A stretch of DNA of 64,000 nucleotides from Roseibium aggregatum (GCF_014692675.1 NZ_JABFCZ010000007.1:1-64000); one strand, 5' to 3'. Counted from the first letter of the stretch, positions 1-10,023 are shown. Notes: generated by a model from the letters alone, not told the origin. A program made the numbers and translations.

Positions 1-941
1 CCCCCCGCCACCGCCGCAGCGCGGAAATCACTCGGGCTCGCCCCCCGGTTCCGCTTGAACGCGACACTAAACGCAAACGGGTCGGTGTAGCCGACCTGGG
101 CGGCGATGGTGGCCAGGGTCTGGCCGCGGTGCTGGAGGAGGTCGGCGGCGAGCGCCATGCGGTGGTTGGTGAGGAAGGTGATCGGCGGTTCGCCGACGAC
201 CTCGCGGAAGCGGCGGGCGAGCGTGGCGCGGGACACGTGGCAGCGGTCCGACAGGCTCTCGATGGTCCAGGGTTGGGCCGGCTCGGCGTAGAGCAGCTTG
301 AGCGCGCGGGTGACGACGGGATCGCCGTCGGATTTCCAGTCGGGCGCGGAGGCGGTGTCGGGCCGGGCGGCCCAGGCCTTCAGCGCCGACGTCAGAAGAA
401 GATCCACCAGCCGGTCGAGCACGGCGGCCTGGCCGTCCTCGTCGCGGCCCATTTCCTCGCACAGGAGGTCCACCAGCGGCGAACGCCACTCCTCGCGGGT
501 GATCACGAGGATCGGCGGCAGGACGGCGTTGAGCCGGTCGCTGGTGCGGCTGAGGTTCTCGTAGGCCGCCACAGTGAAGACGGTGTCGCCAGCCGGGTCG
601 TTGCCCCAGGTTCTGACGCCGTGGAGCATGCTTTCGCTCACCGAATTGCCGTCGTTGTCGCGGCAGTCCTGGTTGCGGAAGATCGTCACCGTGGGCGCGC
701 GTTCCGGCGTGTCGGCAATGGCGAAGCGGGTGTTGGCGCGGGCGATGGCGATGTCGCCGGGGCGGATCTCGACGGGTGCGCTGTCGTCGGAGAGGAGCCA
801 GAACGAGGACTTCACGCCCGCAAGCAGGGTCAGGGGCGATTCCGGCGCAACGAGGATCGACCACGGCGCAGACATGACCGCGCGCAGGGCAAACGCTTCA
901 CGCGCCCTGGTCCCTTCGAGCATGTTCAAAATCGCCGTCAT
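1..941 (-). CDS. AraC-family transcriptional regulator, C-terminus cut by window edge
   Basis: The reading frame is open from the ATG at 941 to base 1 with no stop, so the last residues lie outside the window. The N-terminal ~190 residues resemble the cupin-type ligand domain of AraC_cupin regulators. The last ~100 residues carry two helix-turn-helix units, visible as WTIESLSDRCHVSRATLARR and LATIAAQVGYTDPFAFSVAF, followed by the family ending R..GASPSDFR. It is divergent from the metallo-beta-lactamase-fold gene at 1072, with 130 bp between the two starts, so it probably regulates that gene; this is inference from orientation. An ATG at 923 is an alternative start. Confidence 0.85.
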   Translation of the reverse strand, partial: MTAILNMLEGTRAREAFALRAVMSAPWSILVAPESPLTLLAGVKSSFWLLSDDSAPVEIRPGDIAIARANTRFAIADTPERAPTVTIFRNQDCRDNDGNSVSESMLHGVRTWGNDPAGDTVFTVAAYENLSRTSDRLNAVLPPILVITREEWRSPLVDLLCEEMGRDEDGQAAVLDRLVDLLLTSALKAWAARPDTASAPDWKSDGDPVVTRALKLLYAEPAQPWTIESLSDRCHVSRATLARRFREVVGEPPITFLTNHRMALAADLLQHRGQTLATIAAQVGYTDPFAFSVAFKRNRGASPSDFRAAAVAG

Positions 942-1071
942 GGGGCGAGATTAGACGATCACAAATGCATTTGGAACTGCCGGACATGGCCCGGAAGACG
1001 GTCTGCGATCATCTTGGCCAGCGGGTCGCAGAGAGCCTGCGACACCGGACTTTCGAAGAGGATCAGGACCA

Positions 1072-2151
1072 ATGCAAATCATCCCCACAAGGCTTGCCGC
1101 CTGGACGATCGCGGCGATCGTTTCCGGCTTTGCCATGAGCGCCGCCGCCCAGTCGGACACCAAACCCGACAACGCAATCAAGCGCCACACGGCCGATACG
1201 ATCAGCATGGACCCGGCGAACCCGAGCTATTTCGGCAATTTCGCGCCCGAGCTGGCGAAGACGGTGGCGCGCAAGCCGGCGCTCGATGCCGAGACCGGCC
1301 TTTCGGTGCAGGAGGTCAAGCCGGGGCTGTTCTACGTCACCGACGGCATCTACCAGTCGGCGTTCCTGGTGACGGAAGACGGCATCGTCGTCTTCGACGC
1401 GCCGAAGAGCTTCGCCGACCGGCTGCCCGCGGCGATCGCGCAGAATTCGTCAGGCAAAAAGATCACCACGCTGATCTACAGCCACGACCACGCCGACCAC
1501 ATCGGCGGCGCGGGCGTCTTCGCCGAGGTGCCGGGGCTTGAGGTGATCACGTCGGCTTCCGTCGCCGACAGCCTGGAAAGCGACGGCTATCCGGGGGTGA
1601 TGGCGCCGACGCGCACCTTTGAAGGCCATCTGGAACTCAAGCCCGGCGGCGTCGACATCCAGCTCGACACCGCGGCCTATCATTCCGAAGACGAGGACGT
1701 GATCGCCTACCTGCCGGGCCTCAAGTTCCTGATCGCGATCGACACGATCACGCCGGGCGAGGTGCCGTTCATGAACTTCGGCGCGACGGCCGATTTCGGA
1801 CGCTACCTGACGGTGTTCGACACGCTGCTCGGATACGACTTCGACCTGCTCCTGCCCGGCCATATCTCGGTGCTCGGCACCCGCCAGGACGTGATCGACA
1901 ACCGCGACTATGCCTTTGACGTGCGCGACACGGTGCTCGCCAAGATGGAGACCATGTACCAGAGGTTCGGGGAGCTTCATGCCGCCACCAACTACGTCAA
2001 CGACAACCTGACCTACCGCATGGCGATCGAAGGCATGCGCAACGAATGTGCCGCCGAGATCATCGACCGCTGGTCGGAGCGCCTGTCGGTGGTCGACATC
2101 TATGCCGACAGCCACTGCGAAACGGCGATCCTCTATTACATCATGCACTAA
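1072..2151 (+). CDS. secreted metallo-beta-lactamase-fold hydrolase
   Basis: 359 residues. Residues 1-25 form a signal peptide ending near SAAAQ, so the protein is probably periplasmic. The metal-binding motif HDHADH is at residues 138-143 in the context YSHDHADHIGG. Later candidate ligands sit in DTAAYHSEDEDV, in IAIDTITPG and in LLPGHISVLG, so both zinc-site halves look intact. The substrate cannot be read from the sequence: the family includes lactonases, glyoxalase II-like enzymes and beta-lactamases, and I see no reason to call it a resistance gene. It stands alone, is divergent from the AraC gene, and is closed by a strong terminator at 2176-2217. Confidence 0.82.
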   Translation: MQIIPTRLAAWTIAAIVSGFAMSAAAQSDTKPDNAIKRHTADTISMDPANPSYFGNFAPELAKTVARKPALDAETGLSVQEVKPGLFYVTDGIYQSAFLVTEDGIVVFDAPKSFADRLPAAIAQNSSGKKITTLIYSHDHADHIGGAGVFAEVPGLEVITSASVADSLESDGYPGVMAPTRTFEGHLELKPGGVDIQLDTAAYHSEDEDVIAYLPGLKFLIAIDTITPGEVPFMNFGATADFGRYLTVFDTLLGYDFDLLLPGHISVLGTRQDVIDNRDYAFDVRDTVLAKMETMYQRFGELHAATNYVNDNLTYRMAIEGMRNECAAEIIDRWSERLSVVDIYADSHCETAILYYIMH

Positions 2152-2175
2152 AGGCAGAGCCGATTTCGCAACGCC

Positions 2176-2217
2176 CGCCGCCCGGATCGCACGTTGGTCC
2201 GGGCGGCGCGCTTTTTT
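2176..2217 (+). terminator. Rho-independent terminator after the MBL-fold gene
   Basis: An 11-bp GC stem (2176-2186 with 2198-2208) closes an 11-nt loop and is followed by a run of six T within 2212-2217. It lies 25 bp after the MBL stop and just before the convergent flavoenzyme stop at 2224. Confidence 0.8.
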
Positions 2218-2223
2218 ATGCGA

Positions 2224-4683
2224 TCAGCTCTTCACCCGCTCCATGGCCGGATCGAACATCGGCTGCAGGGAGGCCCTTGCCTTGATGCGCTTACCGGCAA
2301 CGTCGATCTCCCAATCGCCGGTCCTGACGATTTCGGCGGTGAGCGGTTCGTCGAGTTCGGCAAAGCCGATGCCGACCGCGCCGCCGAGGGTGTGGCCATA
2401 GGCGCCGACCTGGATGTGGCCGACTTGCCTGCCGTCCAGACAGATCAGCTCGTTGCCGTAAAGCAGCGGCTCGGGATCGGCGAGCAGGAATTGCAGCATG
2501 CGGTTCTTCGGCACGCCCGCCGCCTTGATTTCGGCGAGCGCGTCGCGGCCGATGAAACCGCCCGGCTTGTCCAGTTTCACCGCAAAGCCGAGCCCCGCCT
2601 CGATCGGGTTGTCGGTGTTGTCCACGTCAACGCCGAAGTCGCGGTAGGCCTTCTCGAGCCGGAGCGAGGACAGGGTCTGCATGCCGGCATTGCGAAGGCC
2701 GAACTCTTCTCCTGCCGCCATCAGCAGATCATAGACCTGAACGGCATGCAGGCCCGGCACGTGCAGTTCCCAGCCGAGTTCGCCGACATAGGTCACGCGC
2801 AGCGCGAGCACCTCGAAGAAGCCGACGTCGATATGGCGTGCGGTCATGAACGGGAAGGCCTCGCTGGAAAGGTCCGCCTCGCTCACCTTGCGCATCAGGT
2901 CGCGGGCTTTTGGCCCATGAATGTTGATCTGGGTGATCCCGGGGGTGATGTCGGTGATGGTGACGAACTCGTCCGCGCCGATGTGGCGGCGCATCCAGGT
3001 CTCCGTGTGGCCGTGGCTGTTTTCGCCCACCACCACGAGGAAACGGTCGCGGGCCAGTCGGGTCACGGTCAAATCGGCCTCGAAGCCGCCCAGGTCATTC
3101 GTCCAGGCGGTGTAGACGACACGGCCCGGCGCCACGTCGACATCGTTGCAGCTGATCCGGCTCAGAAGCGCACAGGCATCGCGGCCCTGCACCAGGAACT
3201 TGGCCATGGACGACATGTCCATCAGGATCACGTCCTCGCGGGCCGCCCGGTGTTCGGCGGCGTGCCAGTCGAACCAGTTCTGGCGGCCCCAGCTGTATCT
3301 GTCGACCTTGGCCTCGGCGGGCGTCGGTGCGAACCAGTCGGGCAGTTCCCAGCCGTGGCTTTCGCTGAAACAGGCGCCGGCGGCCTTGAGCCGGTCGTAG
3401 AGCGCGGACTGCTTGAGGCCGCGCGCGGTCTTGAAGCTTTCGTTGGGAAAATGCGCGCCGAAGCTTTTCGCCAGCAATTCCGGCGTGCGGGCGCGGCGGA
3501 AGGCAGGCGTGTTGTGACTGCCGTCGGCGAAACGGTCGGCATTGAACCGGGTGTGATCGACCGGGCAATGGCCCTCGACGATCCAGTGCGCCAGCGCCAT
3601 GCCGATGCCCGGTCCGTTGAGGATGCCGAGCGAATTGAGCCCCGCCGCGACCCAGCAATTGCGCAAGGACGGCGCCTCGCCGACCAGCGGTGCGAGATCG
3701 GGGGTGAAGCTTTCCGGTCCGCAGAACAGCTTGCGGATGCCGGCGTTGGCTGCGGACGGCACCCGCCTGAAGGCCAGTTCCAGATGCGGCGCCATCCGGT
3801 CCCAGTCGGGGTCGATCTCGCCGAAGGAGAAATTCTCCGGGATCGTGTCGATGTGCCATGGCGCGGCGTCGGGCTCGAACAGACCGACCAGCAGCCCGCC
3901 CACCTCCTCGCGGAAATAGGCCCAGCTATGCGGGTCCTCCACCAGCGGCAGGTCGCGGCTGAAACCCGCCATCGGCTCGGTGATGAGGTAATAGTGTTCG
4001 GCGGCCTGCAGCGGCAGGTTCAGTCCGGCCCGGGCGCCGATCTGGCGGGACCACATGCCGGCGGCGATCACCACGTGTTCGGCGGCGATATCGCCCTTGT
4101 CGGTGCGCACGCCGACCGCGCGGCCGTTTTCGGTCAGGATGTCCAGGACGCTCGTGTCCTCGATGATGCGGGCGCCCCTGCTGCGTGCGCCGCGCGCCAG
4201 TGCCATGGTCGTGTCCACCGGGTTGGTGCGCCCTTCGAGCGGATACCAGAAGGCGGCGATGGTGTCGGAGAAATCGCCGATGGGAAACCGTTCGGCGGCC
4301 TCGGCCGGCGTGATCTCGTGGACCTCGATGCCGAAGCGGTTCATGAAGGCAGCACCCCGCCGCATCTCTTCCAGCCGTTCCGGCGTGTCGGCGGGCTGGA
4401 TATAGCCGACCTGACGGAAGCCGGTGGCCTGGCCGGTTTCAGCTTCCAGTCCGGCAATCAGGTTCCGGCCATAGGTGTAAAGCTCGCACTCCCACTCGCT
4501 GCCGAGCACGGCCGGCACGATCTCGCCGGCCGCGTGCCATGTCGTTCCCGACGTCAGCTTGTCGCGCTCCAGCACCACCACATCGCTCATGCCGAGCCGC
4601 GTCAGGTGATAGGCCAGGTTACAGCCGATCGATCCGCCGCCGATGATCACGGCCTGGGCGTGGGTGGGGAAATTATTGCTCAT
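2224..4683 (-). CDS. FAD-dependent dimethylglycine/sarcosine dehydrogenase-like protein with GcvT domain
   Basis: 819 residues. The N-terminus has a dinucleotide-binding motif, AVIIGGGSIGCN (residues 11-22), and a DAO oxidoreductase domain. His50 lies in GTTWHAAG, the position that carries covalent FAD in the dimethylglycine/sarcosine dehydrogenase family. The C-terminal ~400 residues are a folate-binding GcvT-like domain, with GELGWELHVP and a C-terminal barrel. The expected reaction is oxidative demethylation of an N-methylated glycine with transfer of the one-carbon unit to tetrahydrofolate. It is divergent from a BetI-like TetR gene with palindromes between, which fits glycine-betaine catabolism. 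The exact substrate (dimethylglycine, sarcosine or another) is not determinable here. Confidence 0.87.
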   Translation of the reverse strand: MSNNFPTHAQAVIIGGGSIGCNLAYHLTRLGMSDVVVLERDKLTSGTTWHAAGEIVPAVLGSEWECELYTYGRNLIAGLEAETGQATGFRQVGYIQPADTPERLEEMRRGAAFMNRFGIEVHEITPAEAAERFPIGDFSDTIAAFWYPLEGRTNPVDTTMALARGARSRGARIIEDTSVLDILTENGRAVGVRTDKGDIAAEHVVIAAGMWSRQIGARAGLNLPLQAAEHYYLITEPMAGFSRDLPLVEDPHSWAYFREEVGGLLVGLFEPDAAPWHIDTIPENFSFGEIDPDWDRMAPHLELAFRRVPSAANAGIRKLFCGPESFTPDLAPLVGEAPSLRNCWVAAGLNSLGILNGPGIGMALAHWIVEGHCPVDHTRFNADRFADGSHNTPAFRRARTPELLAKSFGAHFPNESFKTARGLKQSALYDRLKAAGACFSESHGWELPDWFAPTPAEAKVDRYSWGRQNWFDWHAAEHRAAREDVILMDMSSMAKFLVQGRDACALLSRISCNDVDVAPGRVVYTAWTNDLGGFEADLTVTRLARDRFLVVVGENSHGHTETWMRRHIGADEFVTITDITPGITQINIHGPKARDLMRKVSEADLSSEAFPFMTARHIDVGFFEVLALRVTYVGELGWELHVPGLHAVQVYDLLMAAGEEFGLRNAGMQTLSSLRLEKAYRDFGVDVDNTDNPIEAGLGFAVKLDKPGGFIGRDALAEIKAAGVPKNRMLQFLLADPEPLLYGNELICLDGRQVGHIQVGAYGHTLGGAVGIGFAELDEPLTAEIVRTGDWEIDVAGKRIKARASLQPMFDPAMERVKS

Positions 4684-4760
4684 GGAGGGCTCCTGTGACG
4701 ACTCCGGCCGGGATTTCCGATTTGACCCGAGCTTAGGATTGACCCGGCCTGCAAATCAAG

Positions 4761-4782
4761 TCATTGATTGAATGAACATTCA
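4761..4782. promoter_or_regulatory. overlapping palindromes, probable TetR/BetI-type operator
   Basis: Between the divergent starts at 4683 and 4803 lie two interleaved inverted repeats. TGAATG-AA-CATTCA is at 4769-4782, and TCATT-gattg-AATGA is at 4761-4775. The region lies 21-42 bp upstream of the TetR gene start. The ATTGAATGAACATTCA core resembles BetI boxes as I remember them. Control of both the regulator and the flavoenzyme is inferred. Confidence 0.55.
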
Positions 4783-4802
4783 GTGGAAGAAGCCGGACAG
4801 CC

Positions 4803-5429
4803 ATGACGGAGACTGTCAAAAAGCCCAGAACCGCGCCGCCGGAAGTGCGTCGCAAGCAGCTGATCGATGCGACCATCAGCTGCATCAGCAGGTCCGGTAT
4901 TCCGGGCACGACGCTGACGGCGGTGACGAAGGAAGCCGGCCTGTCGCTGGGCATCGTCAACTTCCACTTCAAGAACAAGGACGCGCTGCTTGCCGAGACG
5001 TTGAATGCGCTTGCTGAGGAACATCGCGCGCTGTGGATGAAGGCGCTGGACCGCCCGGACCTTAGTGCGGCCGCCAAGCTTCGCGCCATGGTCGAGGCCC
5101 AGTTTCATCCGCGCATCTGCAGCCGCAAGAAGCTGACCGTCTGGTTCGCCTTCTTCGGCGAGACCGCACACCGCAAGTCCTATCGCACCATCTCGTCGCA
5201 TATCGACATGGAGCGGCAGGAGATCTGCGCGGACCTGTGCCGGCAGATCATCGGGGACGGGGGCTATTCCGATCTGGATGCCGAAGGCGTGACGCTGACG
5301 CTCGAAAGCCTGTTCGACGGCTTCTGGCTCAACATGCTCATGTATCCGGCGAAGTTCTCAAGGGAAGCAGCGGCGGACCAAACCCTGAAGTACCTGGCAA
5401 CGGTCTTTCCAGGGCATTTCAGGCCCTGA
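4803..5429 (+). CDS. TetR-family regulator, BetI-like
   Basis: 208 residues. The N-terminal TetR DNA-binding domain includes RRKQLIDATISCISRSG, TTLTAVTKEAGLSLGIVNFH and FKNKDALL, the spacing and wording of BetI-type repressors. The C-terminal ~130 residues match the BetI ligand domain style (WFAFFGETAHRKSYR; ESLFDGFWLNMLMYP). BetI responds to choline in enterobacteria. Here the neighbour is a dimethylglycine/sarcosine dehydrogenase-like gene rather than betAB, so the ligand may be a downstream methylated amine (inference). The ATG at 4803 is preferred over an in-frame-less ATG at 4772, which lies inside the operator. Confidence 0.82.
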   Translation: MTETVKKPRTAPPEVRRKQLIDATISCISRSGIPGTTLTAVTKEAGLSLGIVNFHFKNKDALLAETLNALAEEHRALWMKALDRPDLSAAAKLRAMVEAQFHPRICSRKKLTVWFAFFGETAHRKSYRTISSHIDMERQEICADLCRQIIGDGGYSDLDAEGVTLTLESLFDGFWLNMLMYPAKFSREAAADQTLKYLATVFPGHFRP

Positions 5430-5465
5430 ATTCCCCGCTCAATATTGACGGTTTCCAGGCGGCGC

Positions 5466-6974
5466 CTATTGAAACGCCGTCTCGGCGAAGCTTCTGAGTT
5501 TGCGGGAGTGCAGGCGGTCGCTCGGCATGCCGCGCAGCTTTTCCAGGGCGCTGATGCCGATCTCCAGGTGCTGGGCGACCTGGCGCTTGTAGAAATCCGT
5601 CGCCATGCCGGGGAGTTTCAATTCGCCGTGGAGCGGCTTGTCGGAGACGCACAGCAGCGTGCCGTAGGGCACGCGGAAGCGGAAGCCGTTGGCGGCGATG
5701 GTGGCCGATTCCATGTCCAGCGCGATCGCGCGCGACTGGGAGAAGCGCCTGACCAGCTCGCTCTGGTTCCACAGTTCCCAGTTGCGGTTGTCGATGGAGG
5801 CGACGGTGCCGGTGCGCATCACCCGTTTCAGCTCGTAGCCGTCATAGCCGGTGATCTCCGCCACCGCGTCCTCCAGCGCCACCTGCACCTCCGCCAGCGG
5901 CGGGATCGGCACCCAGACGGGCAGATCCTGGTTGAGCACGTTGTCCTCGCGCACATAACCGTGGGCGAGCACGTAGTCGCCGAGCGTCTGACTGTTCCTG
6001 AGACCCGCGCAGTGGCCGAGCATCAGCCAGGCGTGGGGCCTCAGGACCGCGATATGGTCGGTGATGGTCTTGGCGTTGGACGGGCCGACGCCGATGTTGA
6101 CCATGGTGATGCCGGCATTGCCCTTGCGCTTCAGATGATAGGCCGGCATTTGCGGCAGTTTGGAAAGGGCCGCCCCGGACGCGCCGCCCTCCCCGGGCAG
6201 CGTGATCAGGTTACCCGGTTCGACAAAGGCCTCGTAGCCGCTGTCCGGATCCGCCAGCAGCTGGTGGGACATGCGGCAGAATTCGTCGATATAGAACTGG
6301 TAGTTGGTAAAGAGCACGTAGTTCTGGAAATGCTCGGCCGCCGTTGCCGTGTAGTGCTGCAGCCGGTGCAGGGAATAGTCCACCCTGGGTGCTGTAAAGG
6401 AGGCGAGCGGCAGAACGCCGTCGACCGGCTCGTAGGTGCCGTTGGCAATGGCATCGTCCATCAGCGACAGGTCCGGCAGGTCGAAGACGTCCGCCAGCGG
6501 CCGGTCCAGGTTGGCGGCGGCCGCCCCGCCCTCCACATGGGTGCCGTCGTAAAAGGCGAAGTGCAACGGGATCGGGATTTCGGAATCGCCGATCATCACC
6601 GGCCGATCGTGGTTGCGCACCAGAAGCGCGATCTGGGCCTCCAGGTAGGAGCGGAACAGGTCCGGACGGGTCACGCTCGTCGCGTGGACGCCGGGGCGGG
6701 AGACGAAGCCGTAGGAGAGACGGCTGTCGAGCCGGGCATGGCTTTCGGTGGTGATCTGCACCTGCGGATAAAACGCCCGGACACGGCCCTCCAGCGGTTC
6801 GCCTTCCAGATGCTTGTAAAAGGCCGATCTCAGAAACTCGGTGTTGGCCTCGAAGATTTCGATCAGGCGGTCGACGGCTTTTTCTGCGTCCGTGAACGCC
6901 TCGAATGCGTGCGCAGGTGCCAGTTCTACCGGGCGCGTCACCGGGGCCCTGAAATAGCCGGATGTGTCGGACAA
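5466..6974 (-). CDS. amn: AMP nucleosidase
   Basis: 502 residues, full length for the family. It hydrolyses AMP to adenine and ribose 5-phosphate and is cytosolic. The N-terminal ~170 residues are the AMNp domain. The C-terminal part is a nucleoside-phosphorylase fold, with GNAGITMVNIGVGPSNAKTI, HAWLMLGHCAGLRNSQ and LDMESATIAANGFRFRVPYG. The start is a TTG at 6974, supported by AAGGAGA five bases upstream on the minus strand; the next in-frame ATG would remove conserved sequence. It converges on the TetR gene, with 36 bp between the stops, and stands alone. Confidence 0.92.
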   Translation of the reverse strand: MSDTSGYFRAPVTRPVELAPAHAFEAFTDAEKAVDRLIEIFEANTEFLRSAFYKHLEGEPLEGRVRAFYPQVQITTESHARLDSRLSYGFVSRPGVHATSVTRPDLFRSYLEAQIALLVRNHDRPVMIGDSEIPIPLHFAFYDGTHVEGGAAAANLDRPLADVFDLPDLSLMDDAIANGTYEPVDGVLPLASFTAPRVDYSLHRLQHYTATAAEHFQNYVLFTNYQFYIDEFCRMSHQLLADPDSGYEAFVEPGNLITLPGEGGASGAALSKLPQMPAYHLKRKGNAGITMVNIGVGPSNAKTITDHIAVLRPHAWLMLGHCAGLRNSQTLGDYVLAHGYVREDNVLNQDLPVWVPIPPLAEVQVALEDAVAEITGYDGYELKRVMRTGTVASIDNRNWELWNQSELVRRFSQSRAIALDMESATIAANGFRFRVPYGTLLCVSDKPLHGELKLPGMATDFYKRQVAQHLEIGISALEKLRGMPSDRLHSRKLRSFAETAFQ

Positions 6975-7129
6975 GACCGTCTCCTTGTTGTTATCTTTAT
7001 CAGGTCAGGATCGCATGTTCGCCTGTCCCGTCAATGACCCTGCCCCGGAATTTTGAAAAATTTTTCACGGATGGAAGAATTTTTGAATTTGGCGCGGAGT
7101 GCATTGGGATACCACCGCTTTTGCCACGT

Positions 7130-7250
7130 TGGCGATGTGAGTGGATTGCCCGGACTTCGCCGGGCAATGACACCGGCGAGAGGCAAGGCTTACCCACACA
7201 TACTGCGTCATCACACGGCGAAGTCCGGGTGATCCAATCCACGCCGCCAT
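7130..7250. repeat. pair of inverted dispersed palindromic repeats
   Basis: The 335-bp gap 6975-7309 has no gene. It contains a palindrome with 9-bp arms (7145-7153 with 7160-7168, ATTGCCCGG/CCGGGCAAT). A second copy in opposite orientation at about 7209-7244 carries the same core, CGGCGAAGTCCGGGTGAT. Copies of the same unit occur near 19615-19650 and 19730-19765. Short ORFs here are products of the palindromes. Confidence 0.7.
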
Positions 7251-7309
7251 GTAGCACTGGATGGCGAACCCGGCAGGCTGCTATTCTCAGACTTTCAGGG
7301 AGGAGTCAC

Positions 7310-7993
7310 ATGCGTTCATTCAGCCGGATCGAAGAACTCGCCAGCGCCCGCAAGGGCGGGGCGGAAGGGCTTGCGGAGCTGCTCTCCGGTCATCAGCCGA
7401 AATCGCCGGCGGAGCTGCGCAATGTCGGCGACGACCGGTGGCTTGCCATGTTCACCCGCTGCATCTTCCAGGCGGGCTTCAACTGGAAGGTGATCGATGC
7501 CAAGTGGGACGGGTTCGAGGAAGCTTTCCATAATTTCGACCCGGCCTTCCTCGCCTTCCAGCCGGACGAGTTCTACGACGGCCTGATGTCGGACACGCGC
7601 ATCGTGCGCAACGGCGGCAAGATCCGCTCCGTTCCGGACAACGCCCGGTTCCTGTGCGACCTCGCCAAGGAGCACGGCAGCGCCGCCGCCTTCTTCGCCG
7701 ATTATCCGGTGACCGACCAGACCGGGCTGATGGAGCTTTTGAAGAAACGCGGCAGCCGGCTCGGCGGCAACACCGGCCAGTATGCGCTCCGCTTCATGGG
7801 CAAGGAGAGTTTCATCCTGTCGAAGGACGTGGTTAATGCCCTGATCCGCGAAGGCGTTGTTGAAAACGATGCCCTGTCGAAAAAAAATCTGGCCGCAATC
7901 CAGGCCGCATTTAACGAATGGAAAGCCGCCTCCGGGCACAACCTGAACGAAATCAGCAGAATTCTGGCCTTTTCGGTCGGGACAGTCGATTAA
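7310..7993 (+). CDS. Tag-type DNA-3-methyladenine glycosylase I family protein
   Basis: 227 residues from the ATG at 7310, which follows AGGGAGGAG; longer upstream readings run through the repeat. The stretch FQAGFNWKVIDAKWDGFEEA and the following region (LMSDTRIVRNGGKI) match the alphaproteobacterial branch of COG2818, the Tag family of helix-hairpin-helix glycosylases that remove 3-methyladenine from DNA. Classical Tag is about 190 residues with a zinc snap built from Cys and His at both ends. I do not see that Cys set here, so this branch may differ in substrate. The gene lies immediately upstream of ccrM, 131 bp away. Confidence 0.75.
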   Translation: MRSFSRIEELASARKGGAEGLAELLSGHQPKSPAELRNVGDDRWLAMFTRCIFQAGFNWKVIDAKWDGFEEAFHNFDPAFLAFQPDEFYDGLMSDTRIVRNGGKIRSVPDNARFLCDLAKEHGSAAAFFADYPVTDQTGLMELLKKRGSRLGGNTGQYALRFMGKESFILSKDVVNALIREGVVENDALSKKNLAAIQAAFNEWKAASGHNLNEISRILAFSVGTVD

Positions 7994-8059
7994 CTTCTCG
8001 TAAAGCTTTTACCAGTGTAAACAAACTATTGAAATTGCGGTATTTTTCTTTTTCACGGT

Positions 8060-9264
<1,205 letters not shown>

Positions 9265-9299
9265 GCACGACGGCTTTCGCGACTTCCCCGCGAACCCTC

Positions 9300-9333
9300 A
9301 CGCCTCCGGTGAAAGCCGGGGGCGTCTTTATTT
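9300..9333 (+). terminator. Rho-independent terminator after ccrM
   Basis: A 10-bp stem with one G-T pair (9300-9309 with 9316-9325) is followed by CTTTATTTT. It lies 36 bp after the ccrM stop. Confidence 0.8.
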
Positions 9334-9595
9334 TCGTACCTTTATTTTATTTTTCCAACCGGTACAGCACTGATTTAAAAGAGCTTTTTTATATATTTTT
9401 CCAGAAATTACTTCTTCTTCAAAAAATAAAGATGGATTATTTACCCGAACGCACCTATGTATTCTTTATAAATTATTTTGGACTGACGTTTACTTCGACG
9501 TAAAATATCGAATTATCTGTACAAATCCATAAAATTTATCGCAATGGAAGTGGAGAAAACCTTTTCTCCGCAGGTGCGTTAATTCGGAAAAAATC
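9334..9595 (+). promoter_or_regulatory. AT-rich long leader region of the cold-shock gene
   Basis: These 262 bp between the ccrM terminator and the csp ATG are strikingly AT-rich compared with the rest of the window. They contain long T and A tracts and no convincing gene; a 64-codon ORF at 9309-9503 is composition-driven. Cold-shock genes often carry long 5' untranslated regions that act as thermosensors. That role is inferred from position and length. Confidence 0.45.
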
Positions 9596-9802
9596 ATGAA
9601 AAACGGAACAGTAAAATTCTTCGACAGCCAGCGCGGCTTTGGTTTCATCACGCCTGACGACGGCGCCAAGGACGTGTTCGTCCACATCAGCGCCCTGCAG
9701 AGCGCCGGCATCGAGACGGTGGTCGAAGGCCAGCAGCTGACTTTCAGTGTCGAGCAGGACGCACGCGGTCGCTTCAACGCCACCGGCGTCCAGGCCGCCT
9801 GA
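9596..9802 (+). CDS. CspA-family cold-shock protein
   Basis: 68 residues, a single cold-shock domain. RNP1 is visible as RGFGFITP and RNP2 as VFVHISAL, with the usual opening KNGTVKFFD. It binds single-stranded nucleic acid as an RNA chaperone in the cytosol. A perfect 7-bp hairpin (9824-9830 with 9835-9841, loop GCAA) lies 21 bp after the stop but lacks a T run. Two small proteins follow on the same strand (10024 and 10267), possibly as a unit. The paralogue cannot be assigned. Confidence 0.92.
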   Translation: MKNGTVKFFDSQRGFGFITPDDGAKDVFVHISALQSAGIETVVEGQQLTFSVEQDARGRFNATGVQAA

Positions 9803-10023
9803 CCCAACCGGCCGATCTCCGGCACGCCCCGCAAGGGGCGTGACAGGATCCAGACGACGACCTTATCGGGCGGCAGGCAGCGACACTGCGCCGCCGCCCG
9901 GTACACCAATCGCAGCGACCGCGTCGCTGCGGGCCTTCGGGCGCAGACCTGACGCACATCCCCACCGGGCGCGTTGAGGTCCTGCCGAGGCCGCGGTTTC
10001 ACCCCGCACAAGGAAAATCTGAA

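Noticed and set aside
129..1541. 470-codon plus-strand ORF
   Set aside because: It is antisense to the AraC gene and runs into the MBL gene in another frame. The protein is Arg/Gly/Ala-rich without domains.
2194..4698. 834-codon plus-strand ORF
   Set aside because: Exact antisense shadow of the dehydrogenase gene, which has clear FAD and GcvT domains.
7000..7257. short ORFs on both strands in the 7-kb gap
   Set aside because: They read through the palindromic repeats and have no coding character.
9309..9503. 64-codon ORF in the AT-rich region
   Set aside because: It starts inside the ccrM terminator and reflects AT tracts; no ribosome site or family features.
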